DNA of 64,000 nucleotides from Erigeron canadensis (GCF_010389155.1 NC_057763.1:7936649-8000648); one strand, 5' to 3'. Shown: positions 43,640 to 55,194, numbered from the stretch's first letter. A program made the numbers and translations. Notes: a model not told the origin generated them from the letters alone.

Positions 43640-44704
43640 GGTAGGCTTGCTTGGAGAGAACTTACAATCTCGACTAATGTGACCCGGTTGGCCACAATTG
43701 AAACATCCTTTCTTAGATGGTAATAAACAAACTCCGGGATGATGTTTCCCACAATTATTGCAAGTGGGATTTTTTTTTTATTAGAGCTACCCCCCAAACT
43801 TCCACTAGGCCAGAACTTCTTGTTTGGAGAGTTGCTTTGTTCCACCTTCCTTGTCGAGGATTCATCATCCGGCATGCCTAGTTCCACCTCATGCCACCTA
43901 GCCACATCACCCAATTGAGTGAAAGATTCAATTTGAAGTAGGGTAATCTTCTCCCAAATATTTTTGCGGAGCTTTCGATAAAAATGCTCCTTCAACAACC
44001 GGTCATCCTTCAAATATTCCGGACAAAATTGAGCTTTGTCCAGAAATTGTACCCGAAACTCATTAACATTCAAAGTACCTTGCGAGTCATTCATAAACTC
44101 GCTCCTAAGCCTAGTCACATCGGCTTCTGATCGAAACTCTTTAAAGAAGGCTACTTTGAAATCAGCCCATTCCATGCCCACTGTTGCGTTCTCACCCTTC
44201 TTGACAATTTCACCATCCCACCACAACTTAGCCCTATCACATAACAAGCTTGACCCATACAAGGTCTTGTCTTCAGTTGGAGTCTTTGTGATGCGAAAGG
44301 CTCCCTCAACCTCGTTTACCCACCTTGTGAGGGTTAGCAATGGTGAAACTCTTAAGGTCATAAGGCTTCTCATTCTTCGGCTTCGGCCGTTCATCGACAT
44401 CTTGTGCTTCCGGTACTTTTTCCTTTGGAAACCGTTTATCAAATTCCTCTTGTACAGCGGAGGCAACTTCTTCTCTTATCTTAGTAGCGATAGTTTCACT
44501 CATCGCTCCTTCCAGTGTCTCATTTAACTTTTTAACGATAAATAGAGAGAAATTCTCCAAAGCCTTCTTGATTTGCTCACTAATGTAATCATGACTTAGA
44601 TCCTCAAACGACACACTTTTGTTCTTGCCGTGACTCGATCCGTCTTCATCTTGAGATGAAGCCATACTACACAATTCGAGAAGCTTATCAATAACACACT
44701 TCAT
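43630..44704 (-). pseudogene. gag: Gag of chromovirus F, frameshifted
   Basis: The likely start is MASSQDEDG at 44665, inside the frame 44704-44306. A frameshift near 44330 leads into 44466-43630, which carries the gypsy Gag domain: WVNEVEGAFRI, DRAKLWWDGE, WADFKVAFFKEFRS, LNVNEFRVQFLDKA and ENIW-type helices. A second shift near 43770-43790, at a run of T's, puts the first zinc knuckle out of frame. The knuckle remnant [14 protein letters not shown] can be read across it on the minus strand near 43700. Structural protein of the particle. Confidence 0.9.
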
Positions 44705-44964
44705 TCACTATTTGGTCTGTAGTACCCCCCAAACCTCCGTGTCCGATCATTTCCGTATTTAGTAAGTTTAATTTAAAACATAATAGCTTATGACCGATAA
44801 TTGGCCGGCTCTATTATTATTATAAACTATTTCATTTTAAACCAATCTTACGAAACACTTCAACTCTCAAACATAAATCATCCAGACCTAAGGTCAAAGT
44901 CAAATTTTCCTATGGTTCAAGTCTAGGCATCTTAACTAAAAGATCGAAACCTAAATACCTTGAA

Positions 44965-44985
44965 CCATGACTCTGATACAAAAAA
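44965..44985 (-). promoter_or_regulatory. primer binding site of chromovirus F
   Basis: On the minus strand, immediately after the 5' LTR: TTTTTTGTATCAGAGTCATGG. The TATCAGAG core matches tRNA-Met-type sites, with G to T at the second position of TGG. Confidence 0.7.
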
Positions 44986-46781
44986 TGTAACGTCTCAACC
45001 CAAATGAAAGCGTAATTATTGAAAACCAAAACTTTAGACTTTATACTTAGAAAAATACGGCCATTTTTCGTGAAAAATCAAAATATTGCAATTCAAGAGA
45101 AAACACTTCTAGTGTTCTTAAAATGATGTAAATAGACTACTATATAAGTTTCGGGACCCAAAAAGGTCAAACGAAGACTCGAAAAAAAAATAAGGTTCAA
45201 GGTCAGTGGAGCACGACCTTTGCACAGGGCATGACCCGTGCTCTGCGACACAGAGGCCGTGCTCTATGACACAGAGGTCGTGCTCACTGTTGTACACCAA
45301 AAACACTGTTTTTGCCGTTTTTCAGCTTTTCGACTCACAATCAAACTTTTCCTTATCATTCCCAGATACAAATAAATCATAAACAAATCAAATGTACCAA
45401 AACCAAGTTTACCAAAGTGACAAGTTACCGAAAGGACTTGTATCAAGAGCCATTAAGTACAATAGGGATATTCTACCCAAGTTACCCATGTGCCAACCTT
45501 TGAGATGGCAGGAACCTTCAACTTGATCTTCACTCTAACGCTTCTTTACCCTTGCTACTGCCAACTCCTATAAAAGATTTAAACAACTAAAACGTAAGCT
45601 ACGTTTAGTGAATGCATACACATATAATCATAATCATGTCATTTCAACTTTATGCATCGAGCACCATATAAGCCTAGCAAGCTAGCCTTTTCATACAAAT
45701 CAAACAAAATACATTCATTTTCAACATGGCCATGGACAATTTGGCTAGTAGGAATTTACCCACCTACTAGCTCTTGCATACAATATGACTAGTAGGAACT
45801 TAACCACCTACTAGCTCTCAAAATAAATCAACAAATGGGTCATAGGAATTTACCCACCTATGACCTCTAATAACAAGGACATGATTATATGCATATACAC
45901 TCACTTCAAACTTGGCTAGTTGACACAATAAGACTACAAGATCAACAACTCACTCTTCCACACCTATACATGAATCAACACATAACATCTATGAGTTCTA
46001 CAAAACTCATTCTCTTGCAAGTATCTACTTGCATTCATAAATCCCATCACTATGGTGTTTGGCTACTCAATAATTCCAACAAATTACAAATTCTCCTCAT
46101 AAAACTTTGTTTCATAAATTACTAGTCAAACACCATAAAGTATGAGATTCTTACTATGAGGGATTTTCATTACCAACAAACTCTTTAAATCAAACTAACT
46201 ATTTCTCAATCAAATTTTATTAGGGTTTTACTTGAAATTCTCAAATAACAAAAACCCCCAAATTCTAAGATTAAGAACCCTAAATTTTAATAACAAATAG
46301 AATTAGGGTTATTGAAATCATTACCTCAAGAATGAGAGACAAAGAATTAGGGTTATCAAATCACAATTCTTCCCCCTTTTTCTTCCTAGAATTTTCGGTC
46401 ACCACCACCTCCAAGAAAGCCCTAAATTTCAATTTCTAACACAATAGGAGATGATTGTTGATATAGTTTTAGGATTGAAATTCTTTAATTTATGATTTGA
46501 TGATTCAATTGCATGAACTTTGGAAAAATTTAAGAGATGAGTTAGTTAGAAGTGAAGTGGAATTTGAAGTGGAAAAACATGAGTCACAAACACTATGTGG
46601 CTGGCTTTCTTCTTAGATAGCCACGTCCCATACTAATTTTAGTGGGTTTAATACCCGCTAGCCACTAAAGTTCCAACTAAATTAACCCCTTAACTCAAAA
46701 CAAAATATTAGGAAATTAATTTAGTGTCAAAACTATAAAAAAGGCAAATTTTCTATTACCTTAAAATATTGGGGTGTGACA
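44986..46781 (-). repeat. 5' LTR of chromovirus F
   Basis: Collinear with the 3' LTR. Differences include one additional GAGCACGG-type unit (45206-45283) and an additional copy of the CTAGTAGG...CCTACTAG hairpin segment (45745-45815), which together account for most of the 40-base length difference. Confidence 0.95.
45206..45283. repeat. GAGCACG hairpin words, 5' LTR copy with extra unit
   Basis: Units GAGCACGACC, GACCCGTGCTC, GAGGCCGTGCTC and GAGGTCGTGCTC: four against three in the 3' LTR. The unit 'gacacagagg(c/t)cgtgctct' is repeated twice here and once there. Confidence 0.85.
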
Positions 46782-46786
46782 CCCTG

Positions 46787-47525
46787 CCCTGTAATTGACA
46801 AGTTTAGATGATGGTTGTTCCATATATACAGTTCTAATCTTGACATATCGAGCTCAGCCGTATGAGGCGGAAGCTCCACGTACGGTGCCGTCTCTGAAAA
46901 TGTAAAAAGAATTAATGACCCGGCTCAAACATAAAAGATGGGCCCCTAAAATAATAAGTCAAAAAAATAAAATAAAAACATAATACGAGTAAAACGATAA
47001 CAAATGTCATCCTAGTCAAAACAAAGTTTGATTCATAATATCGAACATCAAATTGAAAAAATCAAAGTAATTGAAAAAAATGCTAAACTACATATTCAAG
47101 ATTACTCTGAAGTTGGTTAAATCATTTTATTAGAGGTTCAACTTGTAACTCTGCATAAGTATAAGGGGTTATTGTGACAATTGACTATAAAAATAAAAAG
47201 AATACACAAGGCTTCATCTTATTTATTTGAAAGAATAGATACCTTCATTAAAGCTTTAATTTAGACCTGCATATTTTTTGTTTTCGATTTTTCTAGTGGG
47301 CCCTCTAAGGAAATGGGTCCGACTCGGTTGCACCCTCTGCACCCCTTTAGAGCCGGCCCTGATCGAGCTTATATTAACTGAGTATAAATTGAAAATTCAA
47401 TCATTTATATAATTATGTTTCGGATGTTGAGCTTGAGCATGGAGACAATAAGGGTTAGGTTGATCACTTACGTATGGCTCATTAACAAATACGCGTATTT
47501 AAAGGATTGGAGCGTACCATATATG
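46787..47525. other. intergenic; possible DNA-transposon fragment
   Basis: No gene. The block ending TTTAGAGCCGGCCCTG at 47361, with GGGCCCTCTAAGG before it, matches the end of a common plant non-autonomous DNA transposon type (…AGAGCCGGCCCTG). The opposite end (CAGGGCCGGC) was not found. Confidence 0.35.
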
Positions 47526-47528
47526 TAA

Positions 47529-48419
47529 GACCATCTTTAACCCACCACACTGAAACTTAGTTTATTGATGCCACATTAGCAATACACTGACTCACCACAC
47601 TGAACCAGTTTTAACATTAACCTCCACACTGAATTTTCAGTTTATTAGTACCACATCATAATTTATATTATTATTATTAAAACACATTATACTACTTGGT
47701 CCCATTCTAGCATATTTTAAAATCTTGTTAGTATTGTTTTGTTGTTTTGAGGCTGCTATGCATGAGAGGAAGTTGTATAAGGTTGCTGTGTCTTTGTGTT
47801 ATGTTTTAGTTGCATATGGCGTTGTCTTAGTATGAGTTTTGGGCATGTCCAATTTTCTTTTGATGCTATTGTACATATTTGATGAGCAATACAATTCACA
47901 GTTCTAATTAAAAAAAAAAAAATTAAAACACATTATATTAAATAAAAAACATATTTTAATAAACTAAAAAACACATTTCACTAATTATAATAAAAGATTA
48001 TACTAAAACACAAAAACATTAAAATTAAAAATTAAAACACAAAATAAATAAATAAAAGACATAGATACAACAATAATTCTGGGAGCAAAATAAAAACTGG
48101 ATTAAATATACACTTAAGTTTCAAGTTTCAATGTTTGACTTTTCCTTTCAATCGTCTTCTTCATCACTTCGTCCAACACCTGCAACACCTAAATATATAT
48201 ACTTTATATGTATCTACTATCTATATATACACCTACAAACAATATTTAGATAGTAGCAATAAACAAAAGAAATATATTAAAAACCCAATACGCCTAACCT
48301 TACGAGTGTGTTGGCCAATGCGCCGGATGAATACGCTGGTGACAACACTGGAGCCTTTAACGCAATACGCCGAAACGTCCTCAAATACGCTGGGAAAACG
48401 CCGTGCGTTAAAGATGGTC
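47529..48419. mobile_element. PIF/Harbinger-type non-autonomous element, 891 bp
   Basis: Begins GACCATCTTTAAC and ends with its exact complement GTTAAAGATGGTC, a 13-base perfect inverted repeat, flanked by TAA (47526-47528 and 48420-48422). TAA/TTA three-base duplications are typical of PIF/Harbinger. It contains no transposase. Internally 47700-47930 looks foreign, ending in a run of 13 A's (tandem 'aattaaaaaaaaaaaaaa'), like a retroposed insert. Confidence 0.88.
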
Positions 48420-48422
48420 TAA

Positions 48423-50554
48423 GGTTCAATTCACACTAGAAAGTGACACGGATATATGCATGTTTAGCTAAACGCTCTTTTGTTAATCTCACGTATTTTG
48501 ATTATATCATTTTGGGTTCTCATTGTGGTAATGAAGTTCATGAATTCGTTACATACGCTATTCAGCGTATACACATGCGTGACACAAGTATACTAAGAAG
48601 CCAAGAACGTTGGAAATTTTAAACTATTTGCAAAGGCAAATAATATATCCGAGAAAGTTTGATATGAGCATTAATTTTTTATATTCATTTACAATACATA
48701 AATGAGATTGAGATGTTTTAGAAGCTTTTTTTTTATTAACGGTAAATATTCATACTTCACTTCAGGAAGTCTAGAACTGACCAAGACTTCTGACTATACC
48801 TCAAATGTCCGTGTGTCTGAACACAAAATCTATAAGATTAAGCAAAATATTTAAATATATCTAACAAATGTTTGGGAGCCCATTAACCAGAGAAAAGGCT
48901 TCCAAAAGGGCCCAAACTCTAGCAAGCCAATTTCATATAAAAATAAAAAAGGCTCGCTCTTATTGCTACATATGGGTCATCTCAAGATTAAATCCTAAAA
49001 GGCCCAATAGTAGTTTGTTTAGTTATGGACTTTGCTGTGATGAACTCGTAAATTCATAGCAAAGTTTTGTACATGTTGCTAAGTATATGAAGTTGGGAAA
49101 CTTGAGGGTGTTGAATCCCTTCCCAAACTATATTAGGATTTCTATATTCTATTAACTAGATTATTATTTACGTAATACGCACGAATATATATATATATAT
49201 ATATATTTAATGAAATTTTAAAGTTTTATAATATTATAAGTTAACAAATATTTAATCAGGTAAGAATTAACCACTAAAAAACATGAAGTTACATTAGCGT
49301 TTGTTTAGATTCCGGTTTACAGTGAACAGACAGTTGAAAAATGGATACATCATCTATTAGAATTCTTGGTAAGTAAGGTTTTTGTTTCTTTGAATGTCTT
49401 TCATTTATCCGAATATGTCTGCATTGTCATATTACTTGTATTTTAACGTTTTGATCGAATAATTTAGTTATACACTAAAATTACAAAGCAACGTAATTAT
49501 CAATCTATATATCGCATGTTGTATTAATCTAAGTTAAATTTATGCATAATATCATTGCAAATTTCATACAATTATTTTTCTGATATATAAATGTGATAAC
49601 TTACTATAGACTCTATATTTGTTTTTTAGTCCAAAACATTGATTTAAAAATAATGTTACTCGTATATAATAAAAATCTTATACAAAAATCCTTATAAAAA
49701 AACTTTATTAGTTATATGATAAAAATACTATATAAAAATATAATTTAATAAAAACATTTACATTAAAAAATAACGTTTTATTGTAAATAAAATTAAAAAA
49801 TCAATTTTAAGGATAAAAAATGATGTAAAATATAAAAAGGGCTTAGCTTGGATGCAGTTAACTACATCATTTTTTGATGAAGTTACCATGAAAATCAAGG
49901 GGACATTTTTGTAATATATGAATCATTTATGTGATATATGTGTGTGACTACATCTATGAACTTTGCAGTCAACTGCATATTCGATTTTCCCTTATAAAAA
50001 CATTAGTTTGTATAATTATATCATTAAAGAGAATAATTATTAATTTCTACAAATTTAAATAAGAAAATTTAAATAATTTAAATTTATTAAAATAAAATTA
50101 AATCTAAAAAAGTTAAAAATAAGGTTATGATATCATTATTTGAGCTAATGGCTCTAATTAAAAGTTGGGCTTCATCTAAAGGTCTATATTTCTCCAATTA
50201 TGAATTAATGTTTCTCTTTTATATATATTTAGAGATACTAGTTAGTGATTGTTATGTATTATCTCTGCATGTAACTAAGAGAAGATAGTTCTTTTCCTAG
50301 GTGACACTTCTTTTTTCGTGACACTGCTTTTTGCTTAGGTGACATTTTCTGATAATTTTAATGTTTTTTTTTAAAAAATATGTTGACATTTAAACCTAAA
50401 GATTTTAGTGCTCATATGACACTTCATCATTTGTTTACGTCGACATTTGGTTTTTTCCTTTTTATCAATTTTAAATAGCAAATAAAAAAGCTAAATACAA
50501 GCTTAGAAGGCATGAAATCTAACTTTTAATATTATGTATAACTTAATATTTGTT
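48423..50554. other. AT-rich intergenic DNA
   Basis: Long AT-rich DNA with an (AT)n tract at 49185-49207. No convincing gene. Short frames such as 48868-49059 have no recognisable domain or codon bias. Confidence 0.55.
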
Positions 50555-50562
50555 TAATATTT

Positions 50563-50940
50563 TTGCCGTTTGAGTTGATGTGGGATGCAAGTGACTATGT
50601 TGTTGGAGCCGTGCTTGGGCAAAGGGTTGATAAACATTTCAAGCCTATTTACTATGCTAGTAAAACCTTGAACCCCGCCCAGCAGAATTACACTACTACA
50701 GAGAAGGAGTTGCTTGCAGTAGTATTTGCATTTGATAAGTTTAGGTCATATTTGGTATTAAATAAGACTGTTGTTTTTATCGACCATTCTGCTTTGAAGT
50801 ATTTGTTTTCTAAGCAAGATGCAAAGCCTAGACTTATCCGTTGAATTTTGTTGCTACAAGAGTTTGATATAGAAATCAAGGACAAAAGGGTGTAGAAAAC
50901 TTAGTAGCTGACCATTTGAGCCGATTGGGAGACCCAAACC
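50563..50940 (+). pseudogene. pol: RNase H of Athila G, truncated and with stops
   Basis: ELMWDASDYVVGAVLGQRVD, HFKPIYYASKTLNPAQQNYTTTEKELLAVVFAF and DHSALKYLFSKQDAKPRLIR identify the gypsy RNase H domain; catalytic positions D (WDAS), E (EKELL) and D (IDHSAL) are present. A TGA replaces the Trp expected after LIR, and another stop (tag) lies near 50893 in IKDKRV*K. The upstream polymerase is missing. Confidence 0.92.
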
Positions 50941-51425
50941 GAGAGGAGTTTCAAGATGGGGAGATTAAGGATAACTTCCCCGATGAATATATAAATGTTA
51001 TTTTTAACTCTGATGAAGGTCCTTGGTTTGCTGATATTGCTAATTATTTGGTTTCAGGTGAAATACCGGATGATTTCTCGGGTCAACAAAAGAAGAAACT
51101 CATATCGGATGCTAAGCACTACTTTTGGGATAATCCATATTTGTTTCGCTCTTGTGCAGATGGTGTGGTGAGAAGATGTGTAGCTGGGGCTAATACTTGG
51201 GAGATTCTTGATGCTTGTCACTACGGGCCAACTGGAGGTCAATATGGTCCTTTAGTTACAGGTAAAAAGGTTTTTGATGCAGGTTTCTACTGGCCTACAA
51301 TCTTCAAGGAGGCTCAAACGTTGGGGCATGTAACATTTGTAAAAGACAAGAGAGCATCATTAGATGGGATGAAATGCCACAGCAAGGAATTCAGGTATGC
51401 GAAGTATTTGATATTTGGGGCATAG
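50916..51425 (+). pseudogene. pol: integrase N-terminal region of Athila G
   Basis: 169 codons: a linker (RLGDPNREEFQDGEIKDNFPDE), then the integrase zinc region with YLFRSCADGVVRRCV and ILDACHYGPTGGQYGP, and [13 protein letters not shown]. In Athila/Tat integrases the HHCC motif reads H..H...C..C; here part of the segment after AQTL (the CxxC part) is scrambled by a frameshift at about 51330. Confidence 0.9.
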
Positions 51426-51799
51426 ACTTCATGGGACCATTCCCACCATCTAATAAGTTTCAGTATATTTTGGCTGCTGTTGACTACGTGTCTAAGTGGA
51501 CTGAAGCCAAGGCTTTGCCTATAAACGACGCGAGAGTAGTCATAGATTTTTTAAAACAATTGTTTAGTCGTTTTGGTTGCCCTAGAGCCTTGATTAGTGA
51601 TCGTGGTACACATTTTGCAAATCATCAATTGACTAAGGTTCTTAAAAGATATGGTGTTTATCATTACTTTTCTACCTCTTATCACCCACAGACCAGTGGT
51701 CAAGAGGAGAACACCAACCGGGCATTAAAAAGAATTTTGGAAAAAACACTCGGGGATAACCCCAAGGTTTGGTCAAAGAAGCTAGATGACGGCCTTTAA
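51374..51799 (+). CDS. pol: integrase catalytic core of Athila G
   Basis: 141 codons with D in [11 protein letters not shown] in [12 protein letters not shown] and E within [42 protein letters not shown] is typical of Athila/Tat. The frame closes at 51799 and the C-terminal part overlaps in the next frame (51786). Confidence 0.95.
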   Translation: MPQQGIQVCEVFDIWGIDFMGPFPPSNKFQYILAAVDYVSKWTEAKALPINDARVVIDFLKQLFSRFGCPRALISDRGTHFANHQLTKVLKRYGVYHYFSTSYHPQTSGQEENTNRALKRILEKTLGDNPKVWSKKLDDGL

Positions 51800-52289
51800 G
51801 ACACCGATTGGCACCACGCCATACCGATTGCTCTATGGTAAGACTTGTCATTTACCGGTTGAACTAGAGCATAAGGCTTATTGGGCGTTGAGAAACTTGA
51901 ACCTAGATATGATGGAGGCCGGTGAACTTAGGATGTTGCAACTTCATAAGCTCGATGAGCTTAGGTTGGGTGCATATGAGAACTCTAGGATTTATAAAGA
52001 GAAAACTAAAGTTTACCATGACAAAAGGATTCGTAGGAAAGAATTTAAGGTTGGGGAAAAAGTTTTGTTGTTCTTGTCAAAGTTTAAAATTAAACAGCCT
52101 AAGTTAACTTCTAGGTGGATAGGACCTTTTGTGATAAAGCATGTTTATCCGTCCGGCTATGTTGAGCTGTTTAAAAGAAATGGAGACGGTTCGTTCATTG
52201 TTAATGGCCATAGGTTGAAGTTGTATTTGGAAGAAGATCAAGAGGAGGGGATGGTTGAAGAAATCCCCATTTTTGAATCCGAAACTTGA
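51786..52289 (+). CDS. pol: integrase C-terminal domain of Athila G
   Basis: 167 codons: [25 protein letters not shown], then [32 protein letters not shown] and a GPF module [20 protein letters not shown] ending in [10 protein letters not shown]. No chromodomain, which places it outside chromoviruses. It is followed within 45 bases by the 'gcgcttctcgggaggcaaccc' block. Confidence 0.93.
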   Translation: MTAFKTPIGTTPYRLLYGKTCHLPVELEHKAYWALRNLNLDMMEAGELRMLQLHKLDELRLGAYENSRIYKEKTKVYHDKRIRRKEFKVGEKVLLFLSKFKIKQPKLTSRWIGPFVIKHVYPSGYVELFKRNGDGSFIVNGHRLKLYLEEDQEEGMVEEIPIFESET

Positions 52290-52905
52290 AAGATGGTCAA
52301 GTCTAGCTAATGACTCGTAAATAAATTAAGCGCTTCTCGGGAGGCAACCCGTGTTTAACTTTTATTTTCTTATCATTAGTTAGATATGACTTTGTTTTGT
52401 TAAGTGCGGGTTCAGATTTGATATGAAGCGAATTGAGGTAAGTTCATATAAAAATGAAAAATTTTTTTTTTCTAGAAAAGTCCCCCACTGCGCCGCAGTG
52501 GGGGTGGATGTGGTGACTGCGCTGCATTAAAAAATATCGGCATGGAATTGACAAAAACCCCATTGCGCCACAGTGGGGTGTGACCATGAGACTGCGCCGC
52601 AATCCAAACTCTCGGCATCCAGATGCATATTGACCCACTGCGCCGTAGTGGGTGAGACCAAAGCCCACTGCGCCGCAGTGGGTGGTTTGACCTGTCAATT
52701 GGGGGAGCGAGTATGAGCCATTCAAAATAGGAAAGTGAGTATCTTATCCTCATAATAAAAAAAAACCTCTTTGTCTCCTTTACTTAAAAAAACCGAATGG
52801 CTCATTCAAATACACCCTCAAGGCTCCGATTTTGTCCTTTAATCCGCCATCAATCTTGCACTTTTCTTCTTCTTCTTCTTAGATTAACATCTATCATTCA
52901 TCATC
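52290..52905 (+). other. pol-to-ORF spacer of Athila G with hairpin words
   Basis: Non-coding. It contains the first hairpin array (52482-52690) and a CT-rich leader (52755-52900) before the ATG at 52906. Antisense frames across the array exist only because the repeat is self-complementary. Confidence 0.7.
52482..52690. repeat. CACTGCGCCGCAGTG hairpin array, upstream block
   Basis: Six units in 200 bases: two perfect CCCACTGCGCCGCAGTGGG hairpins (52484-52504, 52663-52683), a near-perfect one with GTAGTG (52632-52650) and three decayed. Each has nine-base arms around one central base. Confidence 0.93.
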
Positions 52906-53556
52906 ATGGGAAGAGGAGTAAGTATTCTTGACTTTTTTCTTTTTAATTTCTTCAATTTTGATTTTTTGATTTTTAGGTTTTAATTACCGAATTGGTTGAT
53001 GGGTTTTGTGGGTAATGTGTTAATTATGCTAATGAGGTGGTTAATTTCACGATTCAAACAATTGTTCATCCGGATTTGAGTTGAAATCAAACCTAGGGTT
53101 TTGAAAAATTAGGGCTTTTTGATAAACAAATGTGGGGGGGAATTAAAGTGTGATTAAGTAGTAATTGTTGCTTAATATACCTGTTGGAATGATTAATTAC
53201 CCCTGTGAGTTTGATTTAACTCATGAAGTAATCTTATGAACTTGCCCAGAAATTTATGCCACTGCGCCGCAATGGTGGTGGGTGTAACCCACTACGCCTC
53301 AGTCGGCTTGCTCCTGACCTGCACATGATTTGAACCTCACTGCGCCGCAGTGAGGGGTTGTTGAGTTCCACTGCGCCGTAGTGGGAAATCTCATCCGAAT
53401 TTGTCCTATGCCTCACTGCGCCGCAGTGAGGTGGTTCTTAAGCCCACTACGCCGCAGTGGGATGACTTTCCTGCTCAATTTTATTTGTTTATCTTGCATG
53501 ATTAAGTTTGTATTCCTTATTTATAGTGTTTGTTTGTTTATGTTTTGTGATTGTAG
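52906..53556 (+). other. predicted first exon (12 bases) and intron of the Athila ORF
   Basis: ATGGGAAGAGGA (52906-52917) is followed by GTAAGTATTCTTGAC, a consensus donor. TTGTGATTGTAG ends at 53556, a consensus acceptor, and the next exon continues in frame (GATGTTGCCGGTG). The 639-base intron is T-rich and holds the second hairpin array. Splicing is inferred from consensus only. Confidence 0.5.
53258..53462. repeat. CACTGCGCCGCAGTG hairpin array, intron block
   Basis: Six units. Two read CCTCACTGCGCCGCAGTGAGG (53336-53356, 53411-53431), i.e. both arms changed together relative to CCCACTG/CAGTGGG, so pairing is kept. Confidence 0.93.
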
Positions 53557-54927
53557 GATGTTGCCGGTGTTGATAAAAGAAAGAACCCCGAAGTGAGTCA
53601 ATCAAGTGGGACTGCAGAGGTTCCCGCTAAAGCTGCGAGACAACAACCGGAACCACCAACTCTTAAGTTTGGTCGGGACAACCCAATGAAAACAATGCTT
53701 GGCTCGAGTTCAAGGGGTCAAGCAACCACATAAGAACACTTATCTTAATAAGCTGTTCGCCATCCATAAACACGTGGTTTGCCCACCCAGGTATCTCCAC
53801 CCTACTGCTGCTCAACATTTTGGTATTCAGGGTGATATAAATAGATGGTTTCGGGTTGAGGCTCAAGTGGGAGACCGGGTTGTTACTAGTAGTTTGTGGC
53901 AAAATGTGTTTAGTAACCGGGAACCGGTGTATAGGGAGTTGTGTTTAGAGTTCTTTTCGACTCTGAAATTGTCGAAGGAACTGCATAAGGTGAAGGACAT
54001 TTTTGAAGAGAGATGTGTTGCATTCTACTGTGGGGGAACTCAAAGAAAAATTTCTATCGCACAGTTCGGGTATTACTGTGGAATGTATTCAAGGGAGAAG
54101 TTAGCTAATCCGGAGTTTAGGGCACTGTTGAGGAAAGGGTTATATGTTAAGCAGGATATTGGTGCTGGTGAGTCCATAGCACAGTATTGGACTCGTATTT
54201 CTGGGGGAGAAGCCTGGCCGTCTGGTGGTACGGTTAGTGTTTCTAAGATTAAGAATGTACGGTTGAGGTTGTTGCACCGCCTGATTGTTACGTTTTTGGT
54301 ACAAAGGTCCACTCACTGGGACAAAGCGTACCAAACAGATTTATGGCTTATTAAACTGTTTTTTGAGCGGGCACCGAGCAGGTTTGCACTAGCCCCTATG
54401 GTTGTTTTGGACAGGATGTGAAATCATAGTGATTCTATGTTGGTGTTGGGACATTTTATTACCCGAATCTATAGGAGGATGGGTATTTTTTAGTCTGAGG
54501 ACTATCAAACTGATCTTTCCCCACCCATTCATCAGGAGAGTTTAGAGGAGAAAGAATTGGTTAAGGCTAAGATTTTGAGGAAGGCGCAGGGGGGTCAACC
54601 TGCGAGATTGTTGGATGATGAGGGAGTGATTGCTGCACCGCCTCCAATTGTGGAGGCAACTGAGGATGTAGAGATGGGGGATGCTCTACAGGAGCCGCCG
54701 AGGAGGAGAGGTCAGGCAGGTATTGATTTGACCCCGTTGGGAGCCCAGCTTCAGCAGATATTTGAGGGACAGCAGGCTAGCTGCCAGGCTTTTGATGCTT
54801 ACCAGCAGCTGATGGACCAGGAGATCACTTGGTTAGGGTCCCAACAGGGGTACACTAACTACACTCATGATTACTATAGGCCGATGTGGCGGGCCCAGTT
54901 CGCGGGGAGGAGTTTGTCAGACCCGAC
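53557..54927 (+). pseudogene. Athila-type downstream ORF, N-terminal part
   Basis: After the predicted splice the frame runs to about 53700, then shifts. 53699-54421 gives 240 codons: NTYLNKLFAIHKHVV, a conserved-looking core VYRELCLEFFSTLKL, AFYCGGTQRKISIAQFGYYCGMYSREK and LLHRLIVTFLVQR, resembling the ATHILA ORF-1 protein family. A TGA at 54421 and a TAG at 54493 interrupt it; 54557-54927 continues with ARLLDDEGVIAAPPPIVE and LGAQLQQIFEGQQ (coiled). The element at 54928 splits it and the rest is at 58572-58961. Function in retrotransposition is unknown; no transmembrane segment is seen. Confidence 0.78.
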
Positions 54928-55192
54928 TGTTAGAACTAAAAATTGTGTTAAAATGTAAATGTTTTAGAGGTTGAAGGGGCATTAGTGAAACTTAGATTTA
55001 TGATAGAAATAGCCCCTTTCCACACATTAATTGTAAGCCTTTTCCCATTTTACACATTAATCGATCCATTTCACTCTAATTATTCTCTCTCCATCTCCAT
55101 CTTCAACCTCCATACACACAAAAACACCTTTTGACACACTAACCTTAATTTCACCATTAGAGCACAAATCGAGCTTAAATTTCTATTTTACA
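54928..55192 (+). repeat. 5' LTR of element H
   Basis: At 55001-55011 it reads GATAGAAATAG where the 3' LTR has GATATAAATAG, so the TATA box has been lost in the copy that would drive transcription. Confidence 0.93.
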
Positions 55193-55194
55193 TT

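Larger units (their letters stand above)
38351..46781 (-). mobile_element. Ty3/gypsy chromovirus F, complete with LTRs and duplication
   Basis: Two direct LTRs (38351-40106, 1756 bp; 44986-46781, 1796 bp) enclose gag, protease, reverse transcriptase, RNase H and integrase on the minus strand, in that order, which is diagnostic of Ty3/gypsy. The flanks are CCCTG (38346-38350) and CCCTG (46782-46786), a perfect five-base target-site duplication. On the minus strand the LTRs begin TGTCACACCCC and end CGTTACA. The polymerase frames carry several frameshifts. By eye about 15 differences fall in the first 230 aligned LTR bases, so the insertion is not very recent. The GPY/F and chromodomain-like end of integrase suggests a chromovirus, possibly Tekay-like. 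Confidence 0.97.

Noticed and set aside
46880..47361. A complete DNA transposon ending AGAGCCGGCCCTG
   Set aside because: Only the right end is seen; no inverted left end or duplication found.
52444..52753. Two overlapping 93-codon minus-strand frames across the hairpin array, and 53234-53416
   Set aside because: They exist only because the repeated self-complementary word lacks stops; the repeated RRSG/CGAVG peptides mirror the DNA repeat.
52482..53462. Regularly spaced palindromic repeats resembling a CRISPR array
   Set aside because: Eukaryotic plant sequence; spacing is irregular, units vary and lie inside an Athila element. No cas genes.
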